A stretch of 64,000 nt of DNA. It comes from Microbacterium sp. GTDB lineage: Bacteria > Actinomycetota > Actinomycetes > Actinomycetales > Microbacteriaceae. Below, piece after piece: positions 32,623-41,242 of this stretch (position 1 is its first letter; every line of letters starts with the position of its first letter). The position numbers and the translations under genes are program-made. The notes beneath the pieces are model-generated. The model had not been told where the DNA came from and did no database searches. It worked only from the letters and a program-made list of their open reading frames with translations. The DNA lies in assembly GCA_031277885.1 (NCBI GenBank), contig JAITLM010000143.1, forward strand, positions 16,507-80,506, written 5' to 3'.

Positions 32623-34497
32623 GTGGTTCCGAACGAGTCCGCACCCGCCGCCGACGGGGCCGCGCCGGAGGCTCCGGAGCCGCGGACGGGCCCGTTCCGC
32701 CGTCTGACCGCGACGGTCGCGCGCGGGAGCACGCCGATCCGCGTCGTGCTGGGGCTCGCGCTCCTCGCGGTCGGCGTCGTCTTCCTCCTCGTGTCGATGA
32801 CCGTGCAGACGATCGCGCTCGTCACCGGGATCGGAATACTGCTGGCCGGCATCCCGGTGCTCCTCACCGCGGGCGAGCACAACGACCCCGGAGAAGACGG
32901 CGGATCCGCATCGCGCCCGGTCGCCGCGATCGTCGCGCGTGTGCTCGGCGGGCTGCTCGTGCTGCTCGGGGCCGGCATGGCGCTGTGGCCGGCGGCGGGT
33001 GCTCCCCTGCTCGCCCTCCTCCTCACGATCGCGCTGGTCGCCTTCGCGCTGGCCACCGCGGTCCGCGCCTTCCGTCCCGTTGCGGACCAGCGCGTCACGG
33101 GGCTCATCGCGGCGGTCGCGACGCTCGCGGTGGCCGCGATCACCGTGTTCTGGCCGGTGCTGACCCTCGTCGTGTTCCGGCTCGGCGTCGGCGCGTGGTT
33201 CGTCTTCCTCGGACTGCAGCTGCTCCTGCGCGCCGTCGTGCGGCGCTCCCCCGCGAAGAGCACCACGCGCCGCCCGGGGGTGCGCTGGCTCCGCACGATC
33301 GGCGCGAGCGCCGCTCTCGTGCTCGCGGTCGCGCTCGCCGGGGGCAGCGGCGCGCTGCTCGGCGGTACGCCGCTGCCGGTGCCCGACGCGTTCTACACGC
33401 CGCCTGCCGTCGTGCCGTCGAAGCCCGGCACGCTGATCCGCTCCGAACCGATGACGGTGGGCGTGCCCGCCGGCGCGAAGGCGTGGCGGATCCTCTACAC
33501 GACCACGAACCCGGACGGGTCACCGGCCGTCTCGAGCGGCACGGTGCTCGCGCCGGAGTCTCCCGGGCCGGATCCGCTCCCGCTCCTCACGGTCTCCCAC
33601 GGCACGGTCGGCGTGGTGCCGGGCTGCTCGCCGTCGCTGAGCCCCGCGCCCTTCGCGGACGGCGCGGGCACGGCGATGGCAGACATGGTGACCGCGCACG
33701 GCTGGGTCGCCGTCACGTCCGACTACATCGGCCTCGGCACGAAGGGCCCGCACCCCTATCTCGTCGGCGATGCGGAGGCCCGCAACGTGTGGGACGCGTC
33801 GAAGGCCGTGCTCGGCTTCCGCGAGCTCAAGGTATCCACCGACACGGTGATCTGGGGGCACTCCCAGGGCGGCCAGGGATCGCTCTGGACCGGCCAGATC
33901 GCCTCGTCCTATGCGCCGGAGTTCACGGTCAAGGGCGTCGCGGCGTTCGCGCCGGCCTCGAACCTGTACGCGCTCGCCGAGGCGATCAAGTCGGAGACGG
34001 CCGGCAAGACGGTGTCGGCCTACATCGCGGCGACCTGGGACAAGGTGTTCCCCGCTCTGAAGGTCGAGAAGAGCCTCACCCCCGGATCCGCGGGGCCGGT
34101 CGAGCGCATCGGCGGACTCTGCTTCAACGGGCACGACGGCCTCGCCGCGATCCTGCGCGGCAGCCAGGTGCCGAACCAGATCTTCCCGGATGCGCTGCTC
34201 GACGGTCCGTTCGGCGACAAGCTCAAGGAGCAGGAGCCCACCGGGCCGTTCCCCGCACCCGTGCTGGTCGCGCAGGGACTGGCGGATCCGCTCGTGAAGC
34301 CCGCGATCCAGGACGAGTGGGTGAAGGCCCGCTGCGATGCCGGGATCCCCATCGACTACCGCACCTACCCCGGGCTCGGTCACGTCGAGCTCGTCGGGCC
34401 GGACTCCCCGCTCACGCCGCAGCTCGAGCAGTGGACCCTGGACCGCTGGGACGGCAAGGCCCCGACCCCGGACTGCGATCACCTGCCCGCGGGCTGA
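32623..34497 (+). CDS. Fusion of a DUF308/HdeD-like membrane domain to a secretory lipase domain
   Basis: 624 residues. The first about 270 residues hold paired hydrophobic helices typical of DUF308/HdeD-like repeats (LGLALLAVGVVFLLVSMTVQ and two related blocks). After a TM near 225-245, an extracytoplasmic alpha/beta hydrolase follows: TVSHGTVGV, nucleophile elbow GHSQGG (Ser414), an Asp in GLADPLVKPAI and the His in GLGHVEL. The C-terminal half matches the secretory lipase (LIP) family. GTG 32623 has GAAGGAG 5 nt upstream. It is likely a membrane-tethered esterase/lipase; substrate unknown. The fusion is unusual. Confidence 0.85.
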   Translation: MVPNESAPAADGAAPEAPEPRTGPFRRLTATVARGSTPIRVVLGLALLAVGVVFLLVSMTVQTIALVTGIGILLAGIPVLLTAGEHNDPGEDGGSASRPVAAIVARVLGGLLVLLGAGMALWPAAGAPLLALLLTIALVAFALATAVRAFRPVADQRVTGLIAAVATLAVAAITVFWPVLTLVVFRLGVGAWFVFLGLQLLLRAVVRRSPAKSTTRRPGVRWLRTIGASAALVLAVALAGGSGALLGGTPLPVPDAFYTPPAVVPSKPGTLIRSEPMTVGVPAGAKAWRILYTTTNPDGSPAVSSGTVLAPESPGPDPLPLLTVSHGTVGVVPGCSPSLSPAPFADGAGTAMADMVTAHGWVAVTSDYIGLGTKGPHPYLVGDAEARNVWDASKAVLGFRELKVSTDTVIWGHSQGGQGSLWTGQIASSYAPEFTVKGVAAFAPASNLYALAEAIKSETAGKTVSAYIAATWDKVFPALKVEKSLTPGSAGPVERIGGLCFNGHDGLAAILRGSQVPNQIFPDALLDGPFGDKLKEQEPTGPFPAPVLVAQGLADPLVKPAIQDEWVKARCDAGIPIDYRTYPGLGHVELVGPDSPLTPQLEQWTLDRWDGKAPTPDCDHLPAG

Positions 34498-34531
34498 ACC
34501 GCACCCGCGCCGTCTCGTCGCCGCGGTTCAG
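34494..34531. terminator. Hairpin between convergent genes
   Basis: A perfect 9-bp stem CTGAACCGC (34494-34502) / GCGGTTCAG (34523-34531) with a 20-nt loop. Both convergent stop codons lie within the arms. Confidence 0.55.
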
Positions 34532-35313
34532 AGCATGATGTCCTCGGCGCTGCGGAGCGGGCGCCACTCGACAGGGCGGATCCCCCGGGTTGTCAGCACA
34601 TCGGCGGACGCGAGGGGTCCGACGTCGACGCCGGCGAGTGCGGCGATCTCGGCGATGGGCACCTGGAACGTGCGGAACCCGCCGAGCGGTGCGGCGGCGA
34701 GCAGGCCGTCCCTGGTGTCGACGAGGTCGCTCTGGTCGAGGACGAAGCCGGCCGCCGCGAGGGAACCCTCCGCTTCCCAGGCCGCGATCTTCCAGAAGCG
34801 CAAGGGGATCCGGATGCCGTGGTAGGGCGGGTCGTCCTCGGCGAGCACCGGGGCCGTGAAGACGGAGATGCGCTGCGCGGTGGCCTCGGCATAGGTCAGC
34901 ACGTGGTCTTCGAGGCCGAGCCAGAGCTCGGGACCCTGATTGAAACGCGCCGCCTGCGGAGCGGCGTTCGGGTAGACGAAGGTGGCCTCCATCGCGGCGC
35001 GCGCCGCCGCGACGTCCCCCCATCCCGGATCGCGCCGCCGCACCAGGTGCCCGCGGTCGAGGTCGTTGCGCGCGTACACGGCGGGGCCGGTCTGCTCGCC
35101 CTCCCCGACCCGGGGGTCGAGCCGCCATGCGCCCGTGCGCGGCAGGTCGCGCAGCGTCGTGCCGTCGATGTTCACGCCCGTCGCCGCCGCCAGTCGGCGG
35201 GCGGGATCGAGCAGCACGGTGAAGCGCGGATACGCGAGCTCGCGCACCTCGCGCTCCGGGTGCGGGAGAGGGATGGAGGTGGAGAGGAAGCCGGGCTCGT
35301 AGCCGTCCGTCAT
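34528..35313 (-). CDS. DNA/RNA non-specific endonuclease
   Basis: 261 residues of the beta-beta-alpha metal (NUC) superfamily. It carries DLDRGHLVRRRD with the catalytic His in DRGH, and downstream EATFVYPNAAPQAARFNQGP with the metal-binding Asn. It hydrolyses nucleic acid without sequence preference. No signal peptide or TM is evident, unlike secreted relatives, and no immunity-like gene is adjacent. ATG 35313 is preferred: CACGAT lies 6 nt upstream. A GGAGG also falls in this space, so either initiation mode is possible. Confidence 0.9.
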   Translation of the reverse strand: MTDGYEPGFLSTSIPLPHPEREVRELAYPRFTVLLDPARRLAAATGVNIDGTTLRDLPRTGAWRLDPRVGEGEQTGPAVYARNDLDRGHLVRRRDPGWGDVAAARAAMEATFVYPNAAPQAARFNQGPELWLGLEDHVLTYAEATAQRISVFTAPVLAEDDPPYHGIRIPLRFWKIAAWEAEGSLAAAGFVLDQSDLVDTRDGLLAAAPLGGFRTFQVPIAEIAALAGVDVGPLASADVLTTRGIRPVEWRPLRSAEDIML

Positions 35314-35398
35314 GCCTCCATCGTGACGGACGCCTCCGACACTGGCACCAGGCGGATCCAGAATCCGTGCGTGCAGGAAAGCTTGCAAGCGTGTAACA

Positions 35399-35412
35399 TT
35401 GCAGAGTTGCAA
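35399..35412. promoter_or_regulatory. Putative TetR operator/promoter of exporter module 1
   Basis: CGTGTAA (35390-35396), two bases, then the inverted repeat TTGCA (35399-35403) - GAGT - TGCAA (35408-35412). The identical layout occurs before module 2. A second palindrome GCTTGCAAGC sits just upstream (35381-35390). TGTAAC/TAACAT may be the -10. Repressor identity is inferred from the TetR gene in each module. Confidence 0.65.
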
Positions 35413-35504
35413 GTTTTGCGCCGGCGTCGGCGCTCGTGTCGATCGACGAAGTCCGCGAGCGGGATCCGCACCGCTCCATCCCCCGTTCTCCTGGAAGGAC
35501 CTCT

Positions 35505-37613
35505 ATGGCAACCGCCACCGACACCGTCACGACGGTCGAGGCGCCCGCCCCGCTCGCCGCGAAGCCGATCATGACGCACAAGCAGATCATGCTGGTGATC
35601 TACGGCCTGATGAGCGGCATGTTCCTGTCCTCACTCGCGCAGACCGTCTTCGGCACCGCGATCCGCACGATCGGCGACGACCTGCACGGCCTCGATCAGC
35701 AGGCCTGGGTCACCACCGCGTTCCTCATCACCTCGACGATCGCCGTGCCGATCTATGGCAAGCTCAGCGACATCTTCGGCCGCCGCCCGCTGTTCATCCT
35801 CGGCATCGTGATCTTCATCCTGGGCTCCACGCTTTCGGCGTTCTCGACCTCGATGATGATGCTCGCCGCGTTCCGCGCCTTCCAGGGCATCGGCGCCGGC
35901 GCTCTCATGGCGCTTCCGCTCGCGATCATGGGCGACATCCTCGCCCCGCGCGAACGCGCCAAGTACCAGGGCTACTTCTTCGCGGTGTTCGGCGTCGCGA
36001 CCGTGATCGGCCCGCTCGTCGGTGGCCTGTTCGCCGGCGCGAAGGAGATCCTCTGGATCGACGGCTGGCGCTGGACCTTCCTCATCAACATCCCGCTGGG
36101 CCTGTTCGCGCTCTTCATGGTCATCACGTTCCTGCACCTGCCCAAGGTGGGCCGGCACAAGGGCCCGCGCATCGACTGGTGGGGCGCCGCCGCGGTCATC
36201 GTGGCGCTCGTTCCGCTGCTCATCGTCGTCGAGCAGGGCCGCGCCTGGGGCTGGGACTCCGTCGCCTCCATCGCCTGCTACGTGATCGGCGGCATCGGCC
36301 TCGTCGCGTTCGTCGTGATCGAGGCCCTCATGAAGGATGACGCGATCATCCCGCTGAAGTTGTTCCGCTCCGGCACGTTCTCGATGGCAACGGTCCTGGG
36401 CTTCCTCGTCGGCTTCGCGATGTTCGGCGCGATGATGACCATCCCGCTCTACATGCAGATCGTCGTCGGCATGAACCCGACCGAGTCCGGCCTGTCCATG
36501 CTGCCGCTCATCGTCGGCCTCATGATCGCGTCGCTCGCCTCGGGCCAGATCACGGCCCGCACGGGCAAGTACCGCATCTTCCCGGTCCTCGGCACGCTCT
36601 TCACCGCCGTCGGCTTCTTCTCGCTCACGCTCATCCGGTACGAGACGCCGCTGTGGCAGATCTTCGTCGGCATGTTCGTGCTGGGCCTCGGCCTCGGCCA
36701 GCTCATGCAGCCGCTCACGCTCGCGAGCCAGAACTCGGTCGACCCGCACGAGATGGGCGTCGCCTCGAGCGCGGCCACGTTCTTCCGCCAGATCGGCGGA
36801 ACGCTGGGCACGGCCGTCATGCTCTCGGTGCTGTTCTCGATGCTGCCCGCCAACGTCCTGCACGCCACCGAGGACAAGGCCAACCTCTCGGCTGCGCTCG
36901 ATGCCGCGCTCGACCCGGCGACCTCGTCCAAGGCCGAGAACGCCGCCATCATGAAGCAGCAGTGGAGCGCGATCGTCGGCCCGCTGGCCGAGAACATCCA
37001 GGCGCAGCTCGACAAGGGCGTGGCCGAGGGAGACGCCAAGGCGAAGGCGGCGGCCCGCGAGGCCGTCACCCAGAAGGTCACCGAGGGCGTGGAGCAGGCC
37101 GTCGCCGCGGGTCAGCTCCCCGCAGCCGCCGCGCCCGCCGTGATCGCGCAGAAGGTCGCCGAGGCCACGCCCGCGGCCGAGTCCGCCGCGCACGACCAGG
37201 TGCTGAAGGCGGTCGCCGAGAAGGCGCACGCCGGCGTCCAGGGCGACAAGGTCGCGGTGGACTGGGCCGACCACGATCAGCGCACCTACTGGGTCGACCA
37301 GCTGGTCCCGACGCTGCAGGACCAGATCAAGAAGAAGGAGAGCGAGGCCTCCGGATCCGGCTCCTCCGGCACGGCGGTGAACGACACCTCCTTCCTGACC
37401 GGGGCCGACGCCGCGCTCAGCAAGCCGTTCATGATCGGGTTCATCCAGGGCCTCGTGACGCTCTACTGGGTCGGCTTCGGCGTGATCCTGCTCGCCTTCA
37501 TCCTGACCTGGTTCTTCAAGGTGCCGCCGCTGCGCGCCCGATCCGCGCTCCAGGAGCAGGCGGACAAGGTCGGCATGACGGAAACCGGAAGCATCAGGAC
37601 CCACCAGGCCTGA
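35505..37613 (+). CDS. DHA2-family 14-TM MFS exporter, copy 1
   Basis: 702 residues. Fourteen TM segments in the DHA2 (EmrB/QacA) layout, with motif A GKLSDIFGRRPLF and motif C-like GALMALPLAIMGDILAPRER. A soluble loop of roughly 190 residues, Ala/Lys/Glu-rich and probably helical, lies between the last two TMs (about 453-640). The TM1 motif reads SLAQTVFGTAI where the family and copy 2 have LDQTIVGTAI, so the usual TM1 Asp is Ala45. ATG 35505 has GGAAGGA 5 nt upstream. It forms an operon with the TetR gene 47 nt downstream. Drug or metabolite export is inferred. Confidence 0.92.
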   Translation: MATATDTVTTVEAPAPLAAKPIMTHKQIMLVIYGLMSGMFLSSLAQTVFGTAIRTIGDDLHGLDQQAWVTTAFLITSTIAVPIYGKLSDIFGRRPLFILGIVIFILGSTLSAFSTSMMMLAAFRAFQGIGAGALMALPLAIMGDILAPRERAKYQGYFFAVFGVATVIGPLVGGLFAGAKEILWIDGWRWTFLINIPLGLFALFMVITFLHLPKVGRHKGPRIDWWGAAAVIVALVPLLIVVEQGRAWGWDSVASIACYVIGGIGLVAFVVIEALMKDDAIIPLKLFRSGTFSMATVLGFLVGFAMFGAMMTIPLYMQIVVGMNPTESGLSMLPLIVGLMIASLASGQITARTGKYRIFPVLGTLFTAVGFFSLTLIRYETPLWQIFVGMFVLGLGLGQLMQPLTLASQNSVDPHEMGVASSAATFFRQIGGTLGTAVMLSVLFSMLPANVLHATEDKANLSAALDAALDPATSSKAENAAIMKQQWSAIVGPLAENIQAQLDKGVAEGDAKAKAAAREAVTQKVTEGVEQAVAAGQLPAAAAPAVIAQKVAEATPAAESAAHDQVLKAVAEKAHAGVQGDKVAVDWADHDQRTYWVDQLVPTLQDQIKKKESEASGSGSSGTAVNDTSFLTGADAALSKPFMIGFIQGLVTLYWVGFGVILLAFILTWFFKVPPLRARSALQEQADKVGMTETGSIRTHQA

Positions 37614-37616
37614 GCG

Positions 37617-37646
37617 GAGCCGGGGCGGGGAGACCCGCCCCGGCTC
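37617..37646 (+). terminator. Hairpin between exporter and TetR, module 1
   Basis: A perfect 13-bp stem GAGCCGGGGCGGG / CCCGCCCCGGCTC, loop GAGA, in the 47-nt gap. No U tract follows, and TetR's ribosome site comes at once, so it may tune the exporter/repressor ratio rather than end transcription. Confidence 0.55.
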
Positions 37647-37660
37647 TCGAGGAGAGCGAG

Positions 37661-38278
37661 ATGACGAACACAGAGGAGCTGACCGCGGCGGATCCGCACG
37701 CGGAGAACTGCGGCCGGCGCGAGCGCAAGAAGCAGCAGACGCGGCAGGCGCTGCACGAGGCCGCGCTGCGCCTGGTCGACGAGAAGGGCCTGGACGGCAC
37801 CACGGTCGAGCAGATCTGCGAGGCGGTCGACGTGTCGCCGCGCACCTTCTTCAACTACTTCCCGTCCAAGGCGGCGGCCGCCCTCGATCTGCCCGACACC
37901 GGAATCTCCCCCGAGGGCGCCGACGCGTTCCGTGCGGCCGAGGGCGAGCTCGTGCCGGCGCTCTGCGAGCTCATCGGCGCCTCGATGGACGACGCGCAGC
38001 AGCGCAAGCGCATGAAGGCGCTGGTCGTGCGCCGCCCCGAGCTCATGCCCGCGTTCGCGCAGTGGATGGGCGGCATCCGCGAGCAGTACTACCTCCTGGT
38101 CCGCGAGCGCGCGGACGACGCGGACGCCATGGCCGCGGTCGCCCTCACCATGGCGGCGCTCAGCGTGATCGTGCACGACGGCACCGCGGGCGGCGAGCGG
38201 CCGGGCGCCGCGCGCCTGCTCGAGGCCGTGGAAGACCTGGTGGCGGCGCGGGGCGCGCTGCTGCGCGACGCGGCCTGA
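37661..38278 (+). CDS. TetR-family regulator, module 1
   Basis: 205 residues. The N-terminal TetR helix-turn-helix is clear: RKKQQTRQALHEAALRLVDE, TTVEQICEAVDVSPRTFFNYFPSKAAA. The C-terminal ligand domain contains RRPELMPAFAQWM. It is a close paralogue of the module 2 regulator (40634-41242). GGAG precedes ATG 37661 by about 6 nt. Being downstream in the exporter's operon, it probably represses both genes through the TTGCA-N4-TGCAA site (inference). Confidence 0.93.
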   Translation: MTNTEELTAADPHAENCGRRERKKQQTRQALHEAALRLVDEKGLDGTTVEQICEAVDVSPRTFFNYFPSKAAAALDLPDTGISPEGADAFRAAEGELVPALCELIGASMDDAQQRKRMKALVVRRPELMPAFAQWMGGIREQYYLLVRERADDADAMAAVALTMAALSVIVHDGTAGGERPGAARLLEAVEDLVAARGALLRDAA

Positions 38279-38404
38279 GGCCCCCTTCGCGGCAGAGGCC
38301 GATCCGTTCACGACGCCTCCCCCGGTCCCCGGCGACCCCTGGTCGCAGATTCCAGCAACCTCATAGCGAATCTGCGTTTGCGCAACCTTTCCTTTCGTGT
38401 AATC

Positions 38405-38418
38405 TTGCATGGCTGCAA
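38405..38418. promoter_or_regulatory. Putative TetR operator/promoter of exporter module 2
   Basis: Inverted repeat TTGCA (38405-38409) - TGGC - TGCAA (38414-38418), preceded by CGTGTAA and two bases exactly as in module 1. A further palindrome TTGCGCAA lies at 38378-38385. The gap 38279-38501 has no other feature I can support. Confidence 0.65.
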
Positions 38419-38501
38419 CATTCTTGCCGCCAACGTCGGCGCTCGAAGCGACGGGTGTCGACGACGGGCGACGGCGTCCTCGATCCATTTGAAGGGACTC
38501 C

Positions 38502-40577
38502 ATGTCCACCGCGACAGCAACCACAGGGGCGACGCGCACGGAGCGCAAGCAGAACGCCCCGATCATGACGCACAGGCAGATCCTGCTCGTCATCTACGGC
38601 CTCATGGCCGGCATGTTCCTCTCGTCGCTCGACCAGACGATCGTGGGAACCGCGATCCGCACGATCGGCGACGACCTGCACGGCCTCGATCAGCAGGCGT
38701 GGGTCACCACGGCCTACCTGATCACCTCGACGATCTCGGTGCCGATCTACGGCAAGCTCAGCGACATCTTCGGCCGGCGCCCGCTGTTCATCTTCGGCAT
38801 CTCGGTGTTCATCATCGGATCCGTGCTGTCGACGTTCTCGACCTCGATGCTGATGCTGGCCGGATTCCGCGCCTTCCAGGGCATCGGCGCCGGTGCGCTG
38901 GTGTCGCTGCCGCTCGCGATCATGGCCGACATCCTCGCCCCGCGCGAGCGCGCCAAGTATCAGGGCTACTTCTTCGCCGTGTTCGGCGTCTCCTCGCTGA
39001 TCGGCCCGCTGGTCGGCGGACTGTTCGCGGGCGCGAACGAGATCCTCTGGATCTCGGGATGGCGCTGGGTGTTCCTCATCAACCTGCCGATCGGCCTCAT
39101 CGCGCTCGGCATGGTGATCGCGTTCCTGCACCTGCCGAAGGTCGGCACGCACAAGAACCCGCGCATCGACTGGTGGGGTGCGACGGCTGTGATCGTCGCG
39201 CTCGTTCCGCTGCTGCTGGTCGCCGAGCAGGGCCGCGAGTGGGGCTGGGCCTCGTTCGCCGCGATCGCCTGCTACGTGATCGGCGGCCTCGGCGCGATCG
39301 CCTTCGTGCTGATCGAGATCGCGATGAAGGACGACGCGATCATCCCGATCCGCCTGTTCCACTCCAACACGTTCTCGATGGCGACCGTCATCGGCGTGCT
39401 CGTCGGCTTCGGCATGTTCGGCGCCATGATGACCATCCCGCTCTACATGCAGATCGTCGCGGGCCTCACGCCCACCGAGTCGGGCTTCGCCATGCTGCCG
39501 ATGGTCGTCGGACTCATGGCGTCGTCGATGGCAGCCGGTCAGATCACGGCGCGCACCGGGAAGTACGGCATCTTCCCGCGCACGGGCACGCTGTTCACCG
39601 CCCTCGGCTTCCTGCTGCTTACGTTCGTGTCGTCCAGCACCCCGGTGTGGTTCATGATGATCGGCATGTTCGTCGTGGGTCTCGGCCTCGGCCAGCTCAT
39701 GCAGTCGCTCACCATGGCGAGCCAGAACGCGGTGGCCGCGCCCGACATGGGCGTCGCCACGAGCGCCGCGACCTTCTTCCGCCAGATCGGCGGAACGCTG
39801 GGTACGGCGATCATGCTCTCGATCCTGTTCACGCTGCTGCCGCTGAACATCACGCACAGCATGGCCGACAAGCCGACGCTGACCGCCGCGCTGAACGCGG
39901 CTCTCGACCCCGCCGTGGCGGGCAAGGCCGAGAACAAGGCCGTCATGAAGCAGCTGTGGACGCCGATCACGGGTCCGCTCGAGCAGAACATCCAGTCGCA
40001 GCTCGACAAGGGTGCGACCGCGGCGAAGGCCGCCGCAGGTCAGGCCGTGACGCAGAAGGTCACCGATGGCGTGAACCAGGCCGTCGCAGCCGGTCAGCTC
40101 CCGGCCGCCGCTGCGCAGACCGTGATCGACCAGAAGGTCGCGGAGGCGACTCCGGCCGCGGAGGCCGCGGCGCTGCAGGCGGTCGCCGACAAGGCGCACG
40201 CCACGGTGCAGGACGGCAAGGTCGTCGTGGACTGGTCGAACAAGGATCAGCGCACGTACTGGGTCGGCCAGCTGGTGCCGAACATCGTCAAGGAGATCGA
40301 CAAGGGCACCTCGAAGGCGTCGAACGGATCCAGCAGCTCGGTCAGCGACACGTCGTTCCTGAACGGCGCGGACCCCGTGCTCACGAAGCCGTTCATGGTC
40401 GGCTTCACGCAGGCGATCGACATCATCTACTGGGTCGGCTTCGGCGTGCTGATGCTCGCGTTCGTGCTGAGCTGGTTCTTCAAGGCGCCGCCGCTGCGCA
40501 CCCGCTCGGCCCTGCAGGAGCAGGCCGATGAGGGCGGAGTGAGCGAGACCGGTACGATCAGGGTCCAGAGCGCCTGA
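38502..40577 (+). CDS. DHA2-family 14-TM MFS exporter, copy 2
   Basis: 691 residues, colinear with copy 1. It has the normal TM1 motif SLDQTIVGTAIRTI (Asp44), motif A GKLSDIFGRRPLF, and the same large Ala-rich soluble loop between the last two TMs. The N-terminal cytoplasmic start differs (TATATTGATRTERKQNA). GAAGGGA at 38491-38497 precedes the ATG by 4 nt. It is followed after 56 nt by its own TetR gene. Proton-driven export of an unknown compound is inferred. Confidence 0.93.
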   Translation: MSTATATTGATRTERKQNAPIMTHRQILLVIYGLMAGMFLSSLDQTIVGTAIRTIGDDLHGLDQQAWVTTAYLITSTISVPIYGKLSDIFGRRPLFIFGISVFIIGSVLSTFSTSMLMLAGFRAFQGIGAGALVSLPLAIMADILAPRERAKYQGYFFAVFGVSSLIGPLVGGLFAGANEILWISGWRWVFLINLPIGLIALGMVIAFLHLPKVGTHKNPRIDWWGATAVIVALVPLLLVAEQGREWGWASFAAIACYVIGGLGAIAFVLIEIAMKDDAIIPIRLFHSNTFSMATVIGVLVGFGMFGAMMTIPLYMQIVAGLTPTESGFAMLPMVVGLMASSMAAGQITARTGKYGIFPRTGTLFTALGFLLLTFVSSSTPVWFMMIGMFVVGLGLGQLMQSLTMASQNAVAAPDMGVATSAATFFRQIGGTLGTAIMLSILFTLLPLNITHSMADKPTLTAALNAALDPAVAGKAENKAVMKQLWTPITGPLEQNIQSQLDKGATAAKAAAGQAVTQKVTDGVNQAVAAGQLPAAAAQTVIDQKVAEATPAAEAAALQAVADKAHATVQDGKVVVDWSNKDQRTYWVGQLVPNIVKEIDKGTSKASNGSSSSVSDTSFLNGADPVLTKPFMVGFTQAIDIIYWVGFGVLMLAFVLSWFFKAPPLRTRSALQEQADEGGVSETGTIRVQSA

Positions 40578-40584
40578 GCGATGC

Positions 40585-40613
40585 AGCCGGGGCGGGCACG
40601 TCCCGTCCCGGCT
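40585..40613 (+). terminator. Hairpin between exporter and TetR, module 2
   Basis: A 12-bp stem AGCCGGGGCGGG / CCCGTCCCGGCT with one G-T pair and loop CACGT. It corresponds in position and sequence to the module 1 hairpin at 37617-37646, so the structure was duplicated and kept. Confidence 0.55.
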
Positions 40614-40633
40614 TCGCGTACGAGGAGAAGAAG

Positions 40634-41242
40634 ATGAGCATCGCGAACGCCGCCGGCGAGGGCCGGCGAGAGCGCAAGAAGCAGCAGACCCGACAGGCCC
40701 TGCACGAGGCCGCTCTGCGCCTCGTCGAGGAGCAGGGGCTGGACGGCACCACGATCGAGCAGATCTGCCAGGCCGTCGACGTCTCGCCGCGCACCTTCTT
40801 CAACTACTTCCCCTCCAAGGCGGCCGCGGCCCTGAAGCTGCCGGAGTCGGGTGCGGGCGGCGAGGTCGTGGCGCGATTCCTGCGCGCCCGCGGCGAGCTC
40901 GTGCCCGCGCTCTGCGAAGTGGTCGGATCCTCGATGGACGAGGGCATGGACCGCCACCGCATCAAGCAGCTGCTCATCCGGCGGCCCGAGCTGCTGCCCG
41001 CGTTCTCGCAGTGGATGGGATCCGTGCGGGAGCAGTTGATCGAGCTCGCCGAGCGCCGTGCCGCCGATCACGACGAGGCCGTGCGCGCGGTGTCCCTCGT
41101 GCTCGCCGCGATGAACGTGCTGGTGCACACCCGCACCACGCCGGATCGCCCCGGCGCTGCACGCCTGCTGCAGGCCCTGGACGGACTCGTCCAGGTGCGC
41201 GGCGCCCGGATGTCGGATCCGGACTCTAGCCTGGAGGCATGA
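40634..41242 (+). CDS. TetR-family regulator, module 2
   Basis: 202 residues. The helix-turn-helix RKKQQTRQALHEAALRLVEE, TTIEQICQAVDVSPRTFFNYFPSKAAA is nearly identical to module 1, while the C-terminal ligand domain has diverged more. GAGGAGAA lies before ATG 40634. Its recognition helix is the same as in module 1, so cross-regulation of both modules is likely (inference). Its stop overlaps the GNAT gene ATG by 4 nt. Confidence 0.93.
   Translation: MSIANAAGEGRRERKKQQTRQALHEAALRLVEEQGLDGTTIEQICQAVDVSPRTFFNYFPSKAAAALKLPESGAGGEVVARFLRARGELVPALCEVVGSSMDEGMDRHRIKQLLIRRPELLPAFSQWMGSVREQLIELAERRAADHDEAVRAVSLVLAAMNVLVHTRTTPDRPGAARLLQALDGLVQVRGARMSDPDSSLEA

Noticed and set aside
34528-35313. Toxin-immunity or defence role for the DRGH nuclease
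   Set aside because: No secretion signal, delivery domain or immunity-like neighbour is visible; a general nuclease is the safer call.
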